Assembly (NCBI GenBank): GCA_958298945.1
Contig: OY282605.1
Location: forward strand, 5,231,811-5,295,810
Length of the DNA stretch: 64,000 bases
DNA from: Atherix ibis
Taxonomy: Eukaryota > Arthropoda > Insecta > Diptera > Athericidae
Direction: 5' to 3'
Part shown: positions 11,904-23,020 of the stretch, in pieces
Layout of the letters: the number at the start of each line of letters is the position of its first letter
Position numbering within the stretch: position 1 is the stretch's first letter
Notes under the pieces: generated by a model
Told to the model about the DNA's origin: nothing
Databases searched by the model: none
Seen by the model: the letters and a program-made list of their open reading frames with translations, nothing else
Made by a program: the position numbers and the translations under genes

Positions 11904-13100
11904 TACAGTGTGTCGCAAAAATAATAGGATATTATTTATATAGAATAAAATACACATTATATTATCTTTAAAAGTTATTATTTCTTCAAAATAGGTTCCA
12001 TTAGATTCAATACAACGTTTGGAATGATCAACCAGCGCATGCATAAACTTTTTTATGTCATTTATAAGAAATGTTCTTCAGCACCTCGGTTAGGGCTGCT
12101 TGAATGGCTGGCATATCATCATAAAATGCTCCTTTCATCTTGGTTTTTAGTTTTGGAAATAGAAAATAGTCACATGGTGATAGATCAGGCGTATACGGAG
12201 GGTAGTTGATGAGAGAAATCCGTTTTTTCATCAAAAATTCGTTAACTTTTTTGGTCTTGTGAGGTGGTGCATTATCGTGCAATAAAAACAGCTGTTTTTC
12301 TTCTGGATATTCAGGTCTCACACGACCAATTCTTTTCTACAAACGATCTAAAACGCCTAAACAGTATACTCCATTAACAGTTCGACATTCTGGAACAAAT
12401 TCCTTGTGGACAATACCATTCGAATCATAAAAAGTAATCAACATTGTCTTGATTCAAGACTTCTGAAAACGCAATTTTTTTGGTTTTGGCTCGCCTTTGG
12501 ACTTCCATTCAGCAGATTGACGCTTAGTTTCAGGGTCATATTTAAAGTACCATGACTCATCACCAGTTATGACCGAATCAAGAAAGTCTGGATCGTTTTC
12601 AGCAGTTTCAACAATGTCTTTGCAATGCTCAACACGAGCGATTTTTTGGTCTTCATTTAATTCATGTGGAACAAAACGCGCACAGACCTTTCTTTTACCC
12701 AAATCTTCAGTTAAAATTCTCCAAATTGTGTCTTTACTCGTATTTAATTCCTCAGCCAACATTCTCGTAGTAAAATTTGCATCGATACCAATGATTTCAC
12801 GGACTTTTTCCACCAATTCAGCACGATTACTAGCTTCTGGATGACCTGGCCTTAGGTTGTCCTATAAATCCTCACGACCATTTTTAAATCGTGTAAACCA
12901 CGTATAAACTTGACTATGACTCATACAATCATCACCATAAACTTTTTTCATCAATTTGTATGTCTCAGCGCATTTTTTTTTTAAGTTTAACACAAAATTT
13001 TATATTTGCTCTTTCTTGTTTTGTAACATCTTTTATTGAAATGGCTGTAACTGTTACATCTGTCATCCGATTCACATGAACTTAGATGCATTTGAAAGAA
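11904..13100 (-). mobile_element. mariner element, family G (DD34D)
   Basis: The left end follows TA and starts CAGTGTGTCGCAAAAATAAT. A matching inverted end was not found on the right, so the right boundary is set just beyond the transposase start codon and is approximate. The minus strand encodes a mariner transposase remnant (separate entry). No other copy of this family was seen in the window. Confidence 0.82.
12058..13066 (-). pseudogene. mariner (DD34D) transposase, frameshifted
   Basis: The minus-strand start is ATG ACA GAT at 13066. Segments in order are the N-terminal helix-turn-helix (YKLMKKVYGDDCMSHSQVYT), a second DNA-binding part (ANFTTRMLAEELNTSKDTI), SVITGDESWYFKYDPETKRQ with the first catalytic Asp, LLHDNAPPHKT with the second, and PDLSPCDYFLFPKLK with the third, 34 residues later. 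That spacing defines mariners. Defects include a frameshift in the A-run near 12980, a stop after the first DNA-binding part (12862), loss of frame at 12454, and a frameshift near 12064 before the IESNGTYFEE C terminus. It would act on its own terminal repeats in the nucleus if intact. Confidence 0.88.
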
Positions 13101-15229
13101 GATGAATGTATCTTTTTAATGCTGCCAATTTTCAATAGATGGAAATTTCAAGAAAATGAATGTATCTTAAATTGTTAAACTTTCTACATATATAGTAATT
13201 CTGCCATAATCACAATACGTTCAAAATTTTCTTTAGTCAATGAGGCTCATTTATCGTTCGGTGATATATGAAAAATTGCTCAATATGTGGCTCTTAAAAT
13301 CCACAAGTGACTATGGAGGCGCTATTATATCAGCAAAATTGCAGAGTTCCTTAAACTGTCAATTTTAATCCCTTTGGTCGTATGATAACTGACATTTTTT
13401 AATATGAATTTGAATATTTTAATCAGCACTATATGTACAATAGTTAACCATATACAAAACGGCACCACAAGCCATAGAACATAACAAATTTCGGTTTTAT
13501 TACTTGAAAAGTTCCCATGACGCATAATTTTGATATATGGCGATGCCAATTGGTCTATAAGATCATAGAATTTGATGCAATTGAACTTTTTCTTATTAGA
13601 CTATGCAAAAGATCTTGTTTACGAATATAATTATTAAACTTTAGAAAATATAATAAGTTTTAAAAGGCCGACTTACAGTCTGACATGTACAAAAACACTT
13701 TCTTAAAAAAGTATCTCAAAAAGATCGAGTCATGCAAGAAGTCTTGACGCAGAATAATTCCAAGATTTTAATAATATAATTAATTTAAATCTTAATTTTT
13801 AATATAAAGAACATAGTTTTCCAAAGTGAAAATTGCATAAGCTGCTATATTATTAATTATAAACATTCATAGAAAATTGGTTTGATTATTTCTTAAATTT
13901 ATTCATAGTGTTAAACAGTAGAAAAATATTTAGTTAAAGATACTTTTAATATTGCGATATAAAGGCTCTACAGATTAATACTTTTAAGCATAATATATTA
14001 TTAAAAAAAAGGACATTCAAATATACCTGAGTAATATGAGAAAATTGTTAAAAGTAAGAAAATATTACAGCATACTTAAATGTCTACAAAAAGAAAGAAT
14101 CAAATTTGATCAAAAAATTTGAAAGACCTAACCACAAAGAAGAGCTTCTGTGATTTATTTAAATTTTTTTGACAGCATCTAAAAATGTTCATGTTATATC
14201 AGAAAAGAGAAAAAAAAAATTCAAAATACTACCCCTTCTGTTGGTATTTTTAAAGCAAACAAAGAAATTTAAATGTCGTCATTAATGCGTGAGCCCAAAA
14301 AGTTGGCAAAACCTTACCTTAATCCGGTCGTAATTCTCATTTTTATAAATGAGTCTTTACATATTATGCTGGGTCAGATATTAATTAATAATGTAATATA
14401 CCCTAGAGACAATGGATGAATTTCCATCCCTAGCACCATAGTAGCAAATGTATTTAGGTTTGTAAGTGTTAATACTCGTGAATGGGATGAATACTCGATT
14501 TGTAAAGAAGGAAAGAATGGGGCCATTTGGTTGTGGAGTTTAACCTGTTCTGTGGTTTGACTTTGGTATAGATAACATGATGAAATGGCGACGGGGATGA
14601 CTTTTCGGGATAGAAATCATCGGTGGAGGAGGGTTATTGGATAATGTGAAAAGGATCAAATCATTAATTACAAACGGTTTGGTTGTTGGGTACTGGATGA
14701 TGACCAGACAGGAAATTCATTATTAATATTATTCAGTTTGGATGTAAATCGAGTTTCGTAACCGACTTCGTAACTGGCCGTATGATTGTTGACCGATGAA
14801 ATTTCCTTGACACCAACCACATTAGTTACGTAAAGAGTGGATGCTGCAAAAAATGAATATCCCTTCTTCCAGAAAACGTAAATTTTCATATACGTGTACT
14901 TATTCTCCTGCCCTTATAATTCGATATATACAATATGCGTCAGATGAAAAATTGAGTTATGAATAAAGAATAATAATCATAAATATTTTTCATAATTTAA
15001 TATATTTAATTAATTTACTTTGCATTTAGAAGCAAAATAAACCAAAGCGAAGATAATCGAAAGTTCCGCATTCTTTCGTATATCTTCATATTGGCTTGTT
15101 AAATTTACTAATTATGGGGCCTTTACTTGAATGAATTAATCTACAATTGAAAAAGATATTTATATCTGGAAACAAATTTTGACTTGCAATATTTACTGCA
15201 AAAATATTATTAAAAAAATTGTAATTGGA
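13101..15229. other. unassigned AT-rich spacer
   Basis: No gene or element recognised. The part at 14500-14900 is of more balanced composition, with a 73-codon minus-strand ORF of unknown meaning. Confidence 0.45.
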
Positions 15230-16402
15230 CAAATGTTTAGTGAAATAAAAAAAAAGTTTAAAAAAATATTGTTTCTGAAAATATACTGGATAAAAAATTT
15301 TAAATCACCAAAAATTGACTGGAAAAATTTTGTTTGAAACAATTTTTAATAAAACATTTTGAGTGAAAAATTTTGACTTAAGTAAATACAATATTTGCTC
15401 TAAAAATATCTACTCATAAAAGGTTTAATGAAAAATGTAGACTGAAAAACTATTGCTAAAATATTTTGATTTAAACATTTTCACTAAAATATTTTGACTA
15501 AAACATTTTTACTGAAACATGTTCACTAGAAAATAACTAAAACATTTTGATTAACAATTTATCGGAAACATTTTGAAATGAAACATTTTAACGAAAATAT
15601 TTGACTGAAATATTTTAACTGAAACATATTCACTCAAACATTTAGACTAAAATATTTTGACGGAAACATTTTGACTGATGGTATATTGACTAGAAAAATA
15701 TTGTGCGGAAAAATTTTGATTAAAACATTTTGACTGACATTTTAATGGAAACATTTTTAACTGAAAAATTTTCACGGAAACATTTTTAATTGAAAGATTT
15801 TACTGAACAAATTTGGTACTGAAACATTTCGCCTGAAACATTTTCACTGAATCATTTCAAAATTATCTGATACATTTTGACTGAAACATGTTGACTAGAA
15901 AATGTTGACTAAAACATTTTGATTAAAAATTTACCGGAAACATTTTCATATGAAACGTTTTAACGAAAATATTTGACTGAAATATTTTAACTGAAACATA
16001 TTCACTCAAACATTTAGACTAAAATATTTTGACGGAAACATTTTCACTGAGGGTATATTGACTAGAAAAATGTTGTGCGGAAAATTTTTGATTAAAACAT
16101 TTTGACTGACATTTTAATGGAAACATTTTTAACTGAAAAATTTTCACGGAAACATTTTTAACTGAAAGATTTTACTGAAAAAATTTGGTACTGAAACGTT
16201 TCGCCTGAAACATTTTCACTGAATCATTTCAACTGAAACATTTAGACGAACAAATTTTGACTGAAAAATTTTGACTAGAACATTTTGACTGATATTTTGA
16301 AAGAAACATTTTTAACTGAAAAATTTTCACAGAAACATTTTTAACTGAAAGATTTTACTGAAAAAATTTGGTACTGAAACATTTCGCCTGAAACTTTTTT
16401 TT
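15230..16402 (+). repeat. diverged ACTGAAACATTTTG tandem array
   Basis: A succession of units like ACTGAAACATTTTG with variants (ACTAAAACATTTTG, ACGGAAACATTTTT). From about 15490 the variants themselves repeat in order with a 372-bp period, so short units have been amplified as blocks. It continues without a break into the 8-bp array, where the same core appears inverted. Confidence 0.85.
15490..16400 (+). repeat. 372-bp higher-order repeat within the array
   Basis: Landmarks such as TTTTCACTGAATCATTTC at 15841 and 16213, and GAAAGATTTTACTGAA near 15791 and 16163, recur exactly 372 bp apart. A third, partial unit repeats the same landmarks 183 bp further on, at about 16346. Copies one and two are about 95% alike by eye. 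This is higher-order structure of the kind seen in satellites shaped by unequal exchange. Confidence 0.85.
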
Positions 16403-17206
16403 CAGTTTGTCAGTTTGTCAGTTTGTGAGTTTGTGAGTTTGTCAGTTTGTCAGTTTGTCAGTTTGTCAGTTTGTCAGATTGTCAGTTTGTCAATTTTTCA
16501 ATTTGTCAGTTTTTCAATTTGTCAATTTGTCAGTTTGCCAGTTTGTCAGTTTGTTAGTCAATTTGTCAGTTTGTCAGTTTGTTAATTTGTCAGTTTGTCA
16601 GTTTGTCAGTTTGTCAGTTTGCCAGTTTGCCAGTTTGCCAGTTTGCCAGTTTGTCAGTTTGTCAGTTTGTCAGTTTGTCAGTTTGTCAGTTTGTCAGTTT
16701 GTCAGTTTGTCAGTTTGTCAGTTTGTCAGTTTGTCAGTTTGTCAGTTTGTCAGTTTGTCAGTTTGTCAGTTTGTCAGTTTGTCAGTTTGTCAGTTTGTCA
16801 GTTTGTCAGTTTGTCAGTTTGTCAGTTTGTCAGTTTGTCAGTTTGTCAGTTTGTCAGTTTGTCAGTTTGTCAGTTTGTCAGTTTGTCAGTTTGTCAGTTT
16901 GTCAGTTTGTCAGTTTGTCAGTTTGTCAGTTTGTCAGTTTGTCAGTTTGTCAGTTTGTCAGTTTGTCAGTTTGTCAGTTTGTCAGTTTGTCAGTTTGTCA
17001 GTTTGTCAGTTTGTCAGTTTGTCAGTTTGTCAGTTTGTCAGTTTGTCAGTTTGTCAGTTTGTCAGTTTGTCAGTTTGTCAGTTTGTCAGTTTGTCAGTTT
17101 GTCAGTTTGTCAGTTTGTCAGTTTGTCAGTTTGTCAGTTTGTCAGTTTGTCAGTTTGTCAGTTTGTCAGTTTGTCAGTTTGTCAGTTTGTCAGTTTGTCA
17201 GTTTGT
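16403..17206 (+). repeat. 8-bp array, CAGTTTGT block
   Basis: Degenerate at first (GAGTTTGT, CAATTTTT, CAGTTTGC variants), then 70 perfect consecutive CAGTTTGT units from 16647 to 17206. No stop occurs in any plus-strand frame, which creates long open frames reading Ser-Leu-Ser-Val-Cys-Gln-Phe-Val. These are artefacts of the 8-bp period. Reverse-complemented, the unit is ACAAACTG and carries the ACTG core of the neighbouring arrays. Confidence 0.97.
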
Positions 17207-17719
17207 CAGTTTTTCAGTTTTTCAGTTTTTCAGTTGTTTTTTAGTTTTTCAGTTTTTCAGTTGTTTTTCAGTTGTTTTTCAGTTTTTCAGTTTTTCAGTT
17301 TTTCAGTTTTTCAGTTTTTCAGTTTTTCAGTTTTTCAGTTTTTCAGTTTTTCAGTTTTTCAGTTTTTCAGTTTTTCAGTTTTTCAGTTTTTCAGTTTTTC
17401 AGTTTTTCAGTTTTTCAGTTTTTCAGTTTTTCAGTTTTTCAGTTTTTCAGTTTTTCAGTTTTTCAGTTTTTCAGTTTTTCAGTTTTTCAGTTTTTCAGTT
17501 TTTCAGTTTTTCAGTTTTTCAGTTTTTCAGTTTTTCAGTTTTTCAGTTTTTCAGTTTTTCAGTTTTTCAGTTTTTCAGTTTTTCAGTTTTTCAGTTTTTC
17601 AGTTTTTCAGTTTTTCAGTTTTTCAGTTTTTCAGTTTTTCAGTTTTTCAGTTTTTCAGTTTTTCAGTTTTTCAGTTTTTCAGTTTTTCAGTTTTTCAGTT
17701 TTTCAGTTTTTCAGTTTTT
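17207..17719 (+). repeat. 8-bp array, CAGTTTTT block
   Basis: A single base of the unit changes (G to T at position 7), first in a mixed stretch with 11-12-bp variants (CAGTTGTTTTT), then as 55 perfect CAGTTTTT units from 17280 to 17719. Reverse-complemented, the unit is AAAAACTG, equivalent to CTGAAAAA, the core of the 14-bp array at 20.1 kb. Long open frames across it are artefacts. Confidence 0.97.
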
Positions 17720-18062
17720 CAGTTTGTCAGTTTGTCAGTTTGTCAGTTTGTCAGTTTTTGAGTTTTTCAGTTTTTTAGTTTTTCAGTTGTTTTTCAGTTT
17801 TTAAGTTTGTCAGTTTTTCAGTTTTTCAGTTTTCCAGTTTTTCAGTTGTTTTTCAGTTTTTCAGTTTTTCAGTTTTTCAGTTTTTCAGTTTTTCAGTTTT
17901 TCAGTTTTTTTTTAGTTTTTCAATTTTTCAGTTGTTTTTCAGATTTTTAGTTTTTCAATTTTTCAGTTTTTCAGTTTTTCAGTTGTTTTTCAGTGTTTCA
18001 TTTTTTCAGTTGTTTTTTAGTTTTTCAGTTTTTCAGTTTTTCAGTTTTTCAGTTGTTTTTGA
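17720..18062 (+). repeat. 8-bp array, mixed tail
   Basis: Four exact CAGTTTGT units (17720-17751) return inside the CAGTTTTT series. These are followed by CAGTTTTT units with 11-bp CAGTTGTTTTT insertions and single-base errors. The array ends at about 18062, where the orientation flips back to ACTGAAAAAATTTTG. Confidence 0.92.
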
Positions 18063-18530
18063 CTTTACTGAAAAAATTTTGACGTTATTTTTCACTGTTA
18101 AAACGTTCCAAATTTTATCTATTACAGATTTTAACAATAATCATTCTATGAGTGGAAAAGTTTTGACTGAAACATTTCAAGTTATACAATTTTAAGGGAA
18201 ACATTTTGATATGAAATATTGGCTCATTAAATTTTGATTGACTTATTTTAATGGAAAAAATATTGGCATTCATTTTTAATAAACATATTTTAACTGAAAC
18301 ATTTTGACTAACAAAATATTAGCTTTTAAAATGTTTACAAAAAAAATGTTTATTAAAAAAATGGTAAAAATAACTTTTTACTATTAAAAATTGACAGAAC
18401 TATGGTTTCCAAAAAATTTTATATCTGAAAAAATTTTGACTGATTATTTTTAATATTAAAATGCTGACTGGACCATTTTTATTAATTTTTACTGAGTAAT
18501 ATTTTGTGTAATTTATCGAACAATTTTACA
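18063..18530 (+). repeat. decayed right flank of the ACTGAAA array
   Basis: Scattered ACTGAAACATTTTGAC-like units in the same orientation as the left flank of the 8-bp block, strongly diverged. Confidence 0.6.
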
Positions 18531-20104
18531 GTGTTTATGATTGCATTCAAAAGTCGATGCACTCTGCATAATTTGCCGTCAATTTATATTTTCCTTAAAC
18601 CATAAAAATGACATATAAAATGCATAATTTTTTTTTGTCGGTTGCCGATTTTCATTTTGAAGTCAATTTTCTTCTAGAAAATAAAATGAGTATAAAATTC
18701 GCTATTCCCTTCTGCAAAAGTGATTTTCGTACCAAAATTCTATACTGGAAAGAGAGACTCACTAATACAAAATAAAACTGGGATAAGTTATTTGATTTTT
18801 TACTATTTTTCCATATTTTCCAAGCAATTTCTTCCATGTGCGTGTATAAATCTGCAGTTTTGTTTTTGTTTCGTCGCTATTTTTTCGAGTATCATAAAAA
18901 CTGCCAAATTTGAATGCTAAACTGTAAAACTTTACGAACACTGAAATGGCTGCTGTGCGTTTGACTTTTTGGTAAAATATCCTTTTTAGTATCGATGTAA
19001 AAACTTTCCAAGTGTAACATAATTTAATGTTGTAAGTTTTTCGCATAATTGTAGTGTCTGGTGTGTATTTTGAGAAGTGCACGTTTTCATTTATTTCTGA
19101 CGGTAGCTCAATAGCAATCATGCTCGTACTTATACTTGCATGAAAACATGAAATTTATCTGCATGGTTTCGTGCTACATCGAGCATATTTCTATTATTTT
19201 ACTGTTTATTTTTTTTATTCGAATTACTCATATTGCTCTTGAGGACTTCACATTACGTGGGGTTCTTTTTGTTAGCCTGTACGAGCTTTCTACAATTGTA
19301 TCTATTTGATTTTCTTGGCAGCTGTTAGGAAGGACAAACTGATATTGAGACGATTTTTCTTTTTCTAATTAAACGGCTCGATACAAGGTTGTCACAGATA
19401 GTTGAGTGTTCATTTTCATTAACAACTTAGAATATAGAAAAGGTCTTTCGTTTATGAGAGAGAAATTCACTCAGGTTTAAACTAATTAGTAATTTGAGAA
19501 TCGAGCACGGTTATTATAACATTGTCCTGTGTAAGTCCACATGCATGGCAGTGTGTCCTTTTATTTATTTTTGACAAAAGTTGACATCCATTACGATTCC
19601 GATGGTGACGATGCTGCTGATGAAAGCTTCAAGACAACTATTATCAAAACAACTGATAAAATTTTTGGAGTGTGTTCCAACGTCTGCTATTAGCAAGGAC
19701 ACGAGAAACCTGAACCAAACTGCATAAAATGGAGAATAAAAACATCCACGACTATTGAGTACTTGTTACTTGGTTCTTTCTATGGTTTCAGTGCGTCATT
19801 AAAGAAAGTTTGTAGCATTCGAGTTCTTCGTGAATACTTTCCTTCACAGCAAGCAAATAGTTCAACCATTTACGAATTCTTAATGGAGCAGCGACGGAAA
19901 CGTGTAAATTGTTCAGCAACTTTTTTCGAATTGTATCAACCGAGAAAGTTTTGAATTGTTGGTCCTCTAACGTGACGAATCTTTTTCAGGTCCAGTCACT
20001 CGTTTCCGTAATAGACAAATTAAAAGGTGACTGCAATAATATGTTTTTCTATTTCTGTGAGGTGTCTCTGTTGATTTTCAATATTCTTTAGAGTTTTAAG
20101 AAAC
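18531..20104. other. unassigned spacer
   Basis: AT-rich, no element recognised. A 119-codon minus-strand ORF (18762-19121) and shorter ones show no family features. Confidence 0.45.
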
Positions 20105-22262
20105 TTTCAATTAATTTAATTTTTACTAACATAAATTTACTGAAAAATTTTACTGAAAAATTTTACTAAAAAATATTTACTGAATAATTTCTTTAATTGA
20201 AAAATTGTATGAAAAATGTTTAATGAAAAATTTGTACTGACATATTTTTACTGAAGATTTTTACCGAAACGTTTTTACTGAAAAATTTGTGCTGCAAATT
20301 GTTTGCTGAAAAAGGTTTACTATAAAGCTTTTACTGAAAAATTTTTATTGAAAAACTTTTACTGAAAAATTTATACTGAAAATATTTTACTGTAAAATTG
20401 GTTTTACTGACAAGTTTTTACTGGAAAGATGTTGCTGAAAAATGTTTACTAAGAAGTTTTTACTAAATAGTATTTACTGAATAATTTTTTAATTGAAAAA
20501 TGTTTAATGAAAACTTGTATGAAAAATTTTTAATAAAAAATTTTTACTGAAAAATTTTTACTGAAAATTTTTACTGAAAAATTTTTACTGAAAATTTTTA
20601 CTGAAAAATTTTTACTGAAAATTTTTACTGAAAAATTTTTACTGAAAAATTTTTACTGAAAAATTTTTACTGAAAAATTTTTACTGAAAAATTTTTACTG
20701 AAAAATTTTTACTGAAAAATTTTTACTGAAAAATTTTTACTGAAAAATTTTTACTGAAAAATTTTTACTGAAAAATTTTTACTGAAAAATTTTTACTGAA
20801 AAATTTTTACTGAAAAATTTTTACTGAAAAATTTTTACTGAAAAATTTTTACTGAAAAATTTTTACTGAAAAATTTTTACTGAAAAATTTTTACTGACAA
20901 ATTTTTACTGAAAAATTTTTACTGAAAAATTTTTACTGAAAAATTTTTACTGAAAAATTTTTACTGAAAAATTTTTACTGAAAAATTTTTACTGAAAAAT
21001 TTTTACTGAAAAATTTTTACTGAAAAATTTTTACTGAAAAATTTTTACTGAAAAATTTTTACTGAAAAATTTTTACTGAAAAATTTTTACTGAAAAATTT
21101 TTACTGAAAAATTTTTACTGAAAAATTTTTACTTAAAAATTTTTACTTAAAAATTTTTACTGGAAAATTTTTACTGGAAAATTTTTACTGGAAAATTTTT
21201 ACTGAAAAATTTTTACTGAAAAATGTTTACTGAAAAATGTTTACTGAAAAATTTTTACTAAAAAGAATTTACTGAATAATTTTTTAATTGAAAAATGTTT
21301 AATGAATAATTTGTGCTGAAAAATGTTTACTGAAAAATGTTTACTGAAAAATTTTTACTAAAAAGAATTTACTGAATAATTTTTTAATTGAAAAATGTTT
21401 AATGAATAATTTGTGCTGAAAAATGTTTACTGAAAAATGTTTTCTGAAAAGCTTTTACTGAAAAATTTGTGCTGAAAAATGTTTATTGAAAAGTTTTTAC
21501 TGAAAAATTTTTACTGAAGATTTTTACCGAAAAGTTTTTACTGAAAAATTTGTGCTGCAAATTGTTTGCTGAAAAATGTTTACTGAAAAAGTTTTTACTG
21601 AAAAATATTTACAGAATAATTTTTTAATTGGAAAATGTTTAATGAAAACTTGTATGAAAAATTTTTAATAAAAAATTTTTACTGAAAAATTTTTACTGAA
21701 AAATTTGTGCTGAAAAATGTTTACTGAAAAAGTTTTTACTGAAAAATATTTACAGAATAATTCTTTAATTGAAAAATGTTTAATGAAAACTTGTATGAAA
21801 AATTTTTACTGAAAAATTTTTACTGAAAAATTTTTACTGAAAAATTTTTACTGAAAAATTTTTACTGAAAAATTTTTACTGAAAAATTTTTACTGAAAAA
21901 TTTTTACTGAAAAATTTTTACTGAAAAATTTTTACTGAAACATTTTTACTGAAAAATTTTTACTGAAAAATTTTTACTGAAAAATTTTTACTGAAAAATT
22001 TTTACTGAAACATTTTTACTGAAAAATTTTTACTAAAAAGAATTTACTGAATAATTTTTTAATTGAAAAATGTTTAGTGAAAAATTTGTGCTGAAAAATG
22101 TTTACTGAAAAATGTTTTCTGAAAAGCTTTTACTGAAAAATTTGTGCTGAAAAATGTTTATTGAAAAGTTTTTACTGAAAAATTTTTACTGAAAAATATT
22201 TATTGAATAATTTTTTAATTGAAAAACTTTTGATGAAAAATTATATGAAAAATTTTTCATCA
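20105..22262 (+). repeat. 14-bp satellite array, ACTGAAAAATTTTT
   Basis: The centre (about 20625-21130) is some 35 nearly identical ACTGAAAAATTTTT units. A 13-bp variant alternates with it just before. Ten bases of the unit (AAAAATTTTT) are self-complementary. The edges are more diverged and show higher-order duplication. A block with ACTAAAAAGAATTTACTGAA occurs at 21257 and 21357 (100 bp apart) and again near 22032, followed by the same order of variants each time. Confidence 0.95.
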
Positions 22263-23020
22263 AAATAATTTGTTTAATTAGCATTTTAAAATACAGTTTA
22301 TTTAGCTTTTTTGTTAAAAATGATTTTTTATTTATGTAGTATTTTTTAGTATCGAAAAATTATATTTTTAAGGGTAGAATTTAATAATGTCAATTAGGAA
22401 GTGAAGTTATTGTGGAAAATAATTTTTTCACAACAAAAAATTTGAATTTTTTTTAGAAAATTGTTTTTATTTAATATTATTTTAATAAATTGTTCTTTTT
22501 TAGAGGAAAAATAATAAATATAATTTATAAAATATTTACCATTTAAATGTATAAAAAAGTTGCCAGATCGAATTTTTGTAATTAGGTAATTTTAAATTAT
22601 GCTTATTCTGTGTCGGAATCAGAAAAAATTATTACAGAATATTTATTTTTACTGACTTTTTTTTTTATTGTACTGTAAAATTATTTTTAGTGAAAAATTT
22701 GCAATGGAAAATTTTTTCCTGAAATTATTTTACTTAACAATTTATTCTATGGAAATTTTACTAAACATAAAAATGTTCACAGAAAATAAAAATATTGAAA
22801 ATGGTTGACCGAAATTTTTTTACTGAAAATTGATGACTACATTTTTTAGTATAAATTTTTTATTTGAAAATTTTTACTGAACATTTTTCTATCTATTTTC
22901 TAAAAAATTTTCAATGGAAACTTTTTACTAAAAATTTTTTACTGAGTATTTTTAGGGGAAAATTGTTGAGACCAAATTTTTGATAGAACATAAAATTCTT
23001 TTATTTTACTCTACATTCTT
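22263..23020 (+). repeat. decayed margin of the 14-bp array
   Basis: AT-rich sequence. From about 22630 to 22990, isolated ACTGAAAATT and ACTGAACATTTTT-like units recur at irregular spacing, as expected of old array edges. Confidence 0.5.

Noticed and set aside
16455..17804. 449-codon open frame (and sister frames of 388, 221 and 168 codons)
   Set aside because: The frames exist only because the 8-bp unit has no stop codon on this strand; all three frames are open and read the same repeating residues.
16403..18062. CRISPR array
   Set aside because: The units are contiguous 8-mers without spacers, in a eukaryotic transposon-rich setting.
18762..19121. 119-codon minus-strand open frame
   Set aside because: Composition of AT-rich noise and overlapping open frames on the other strand.
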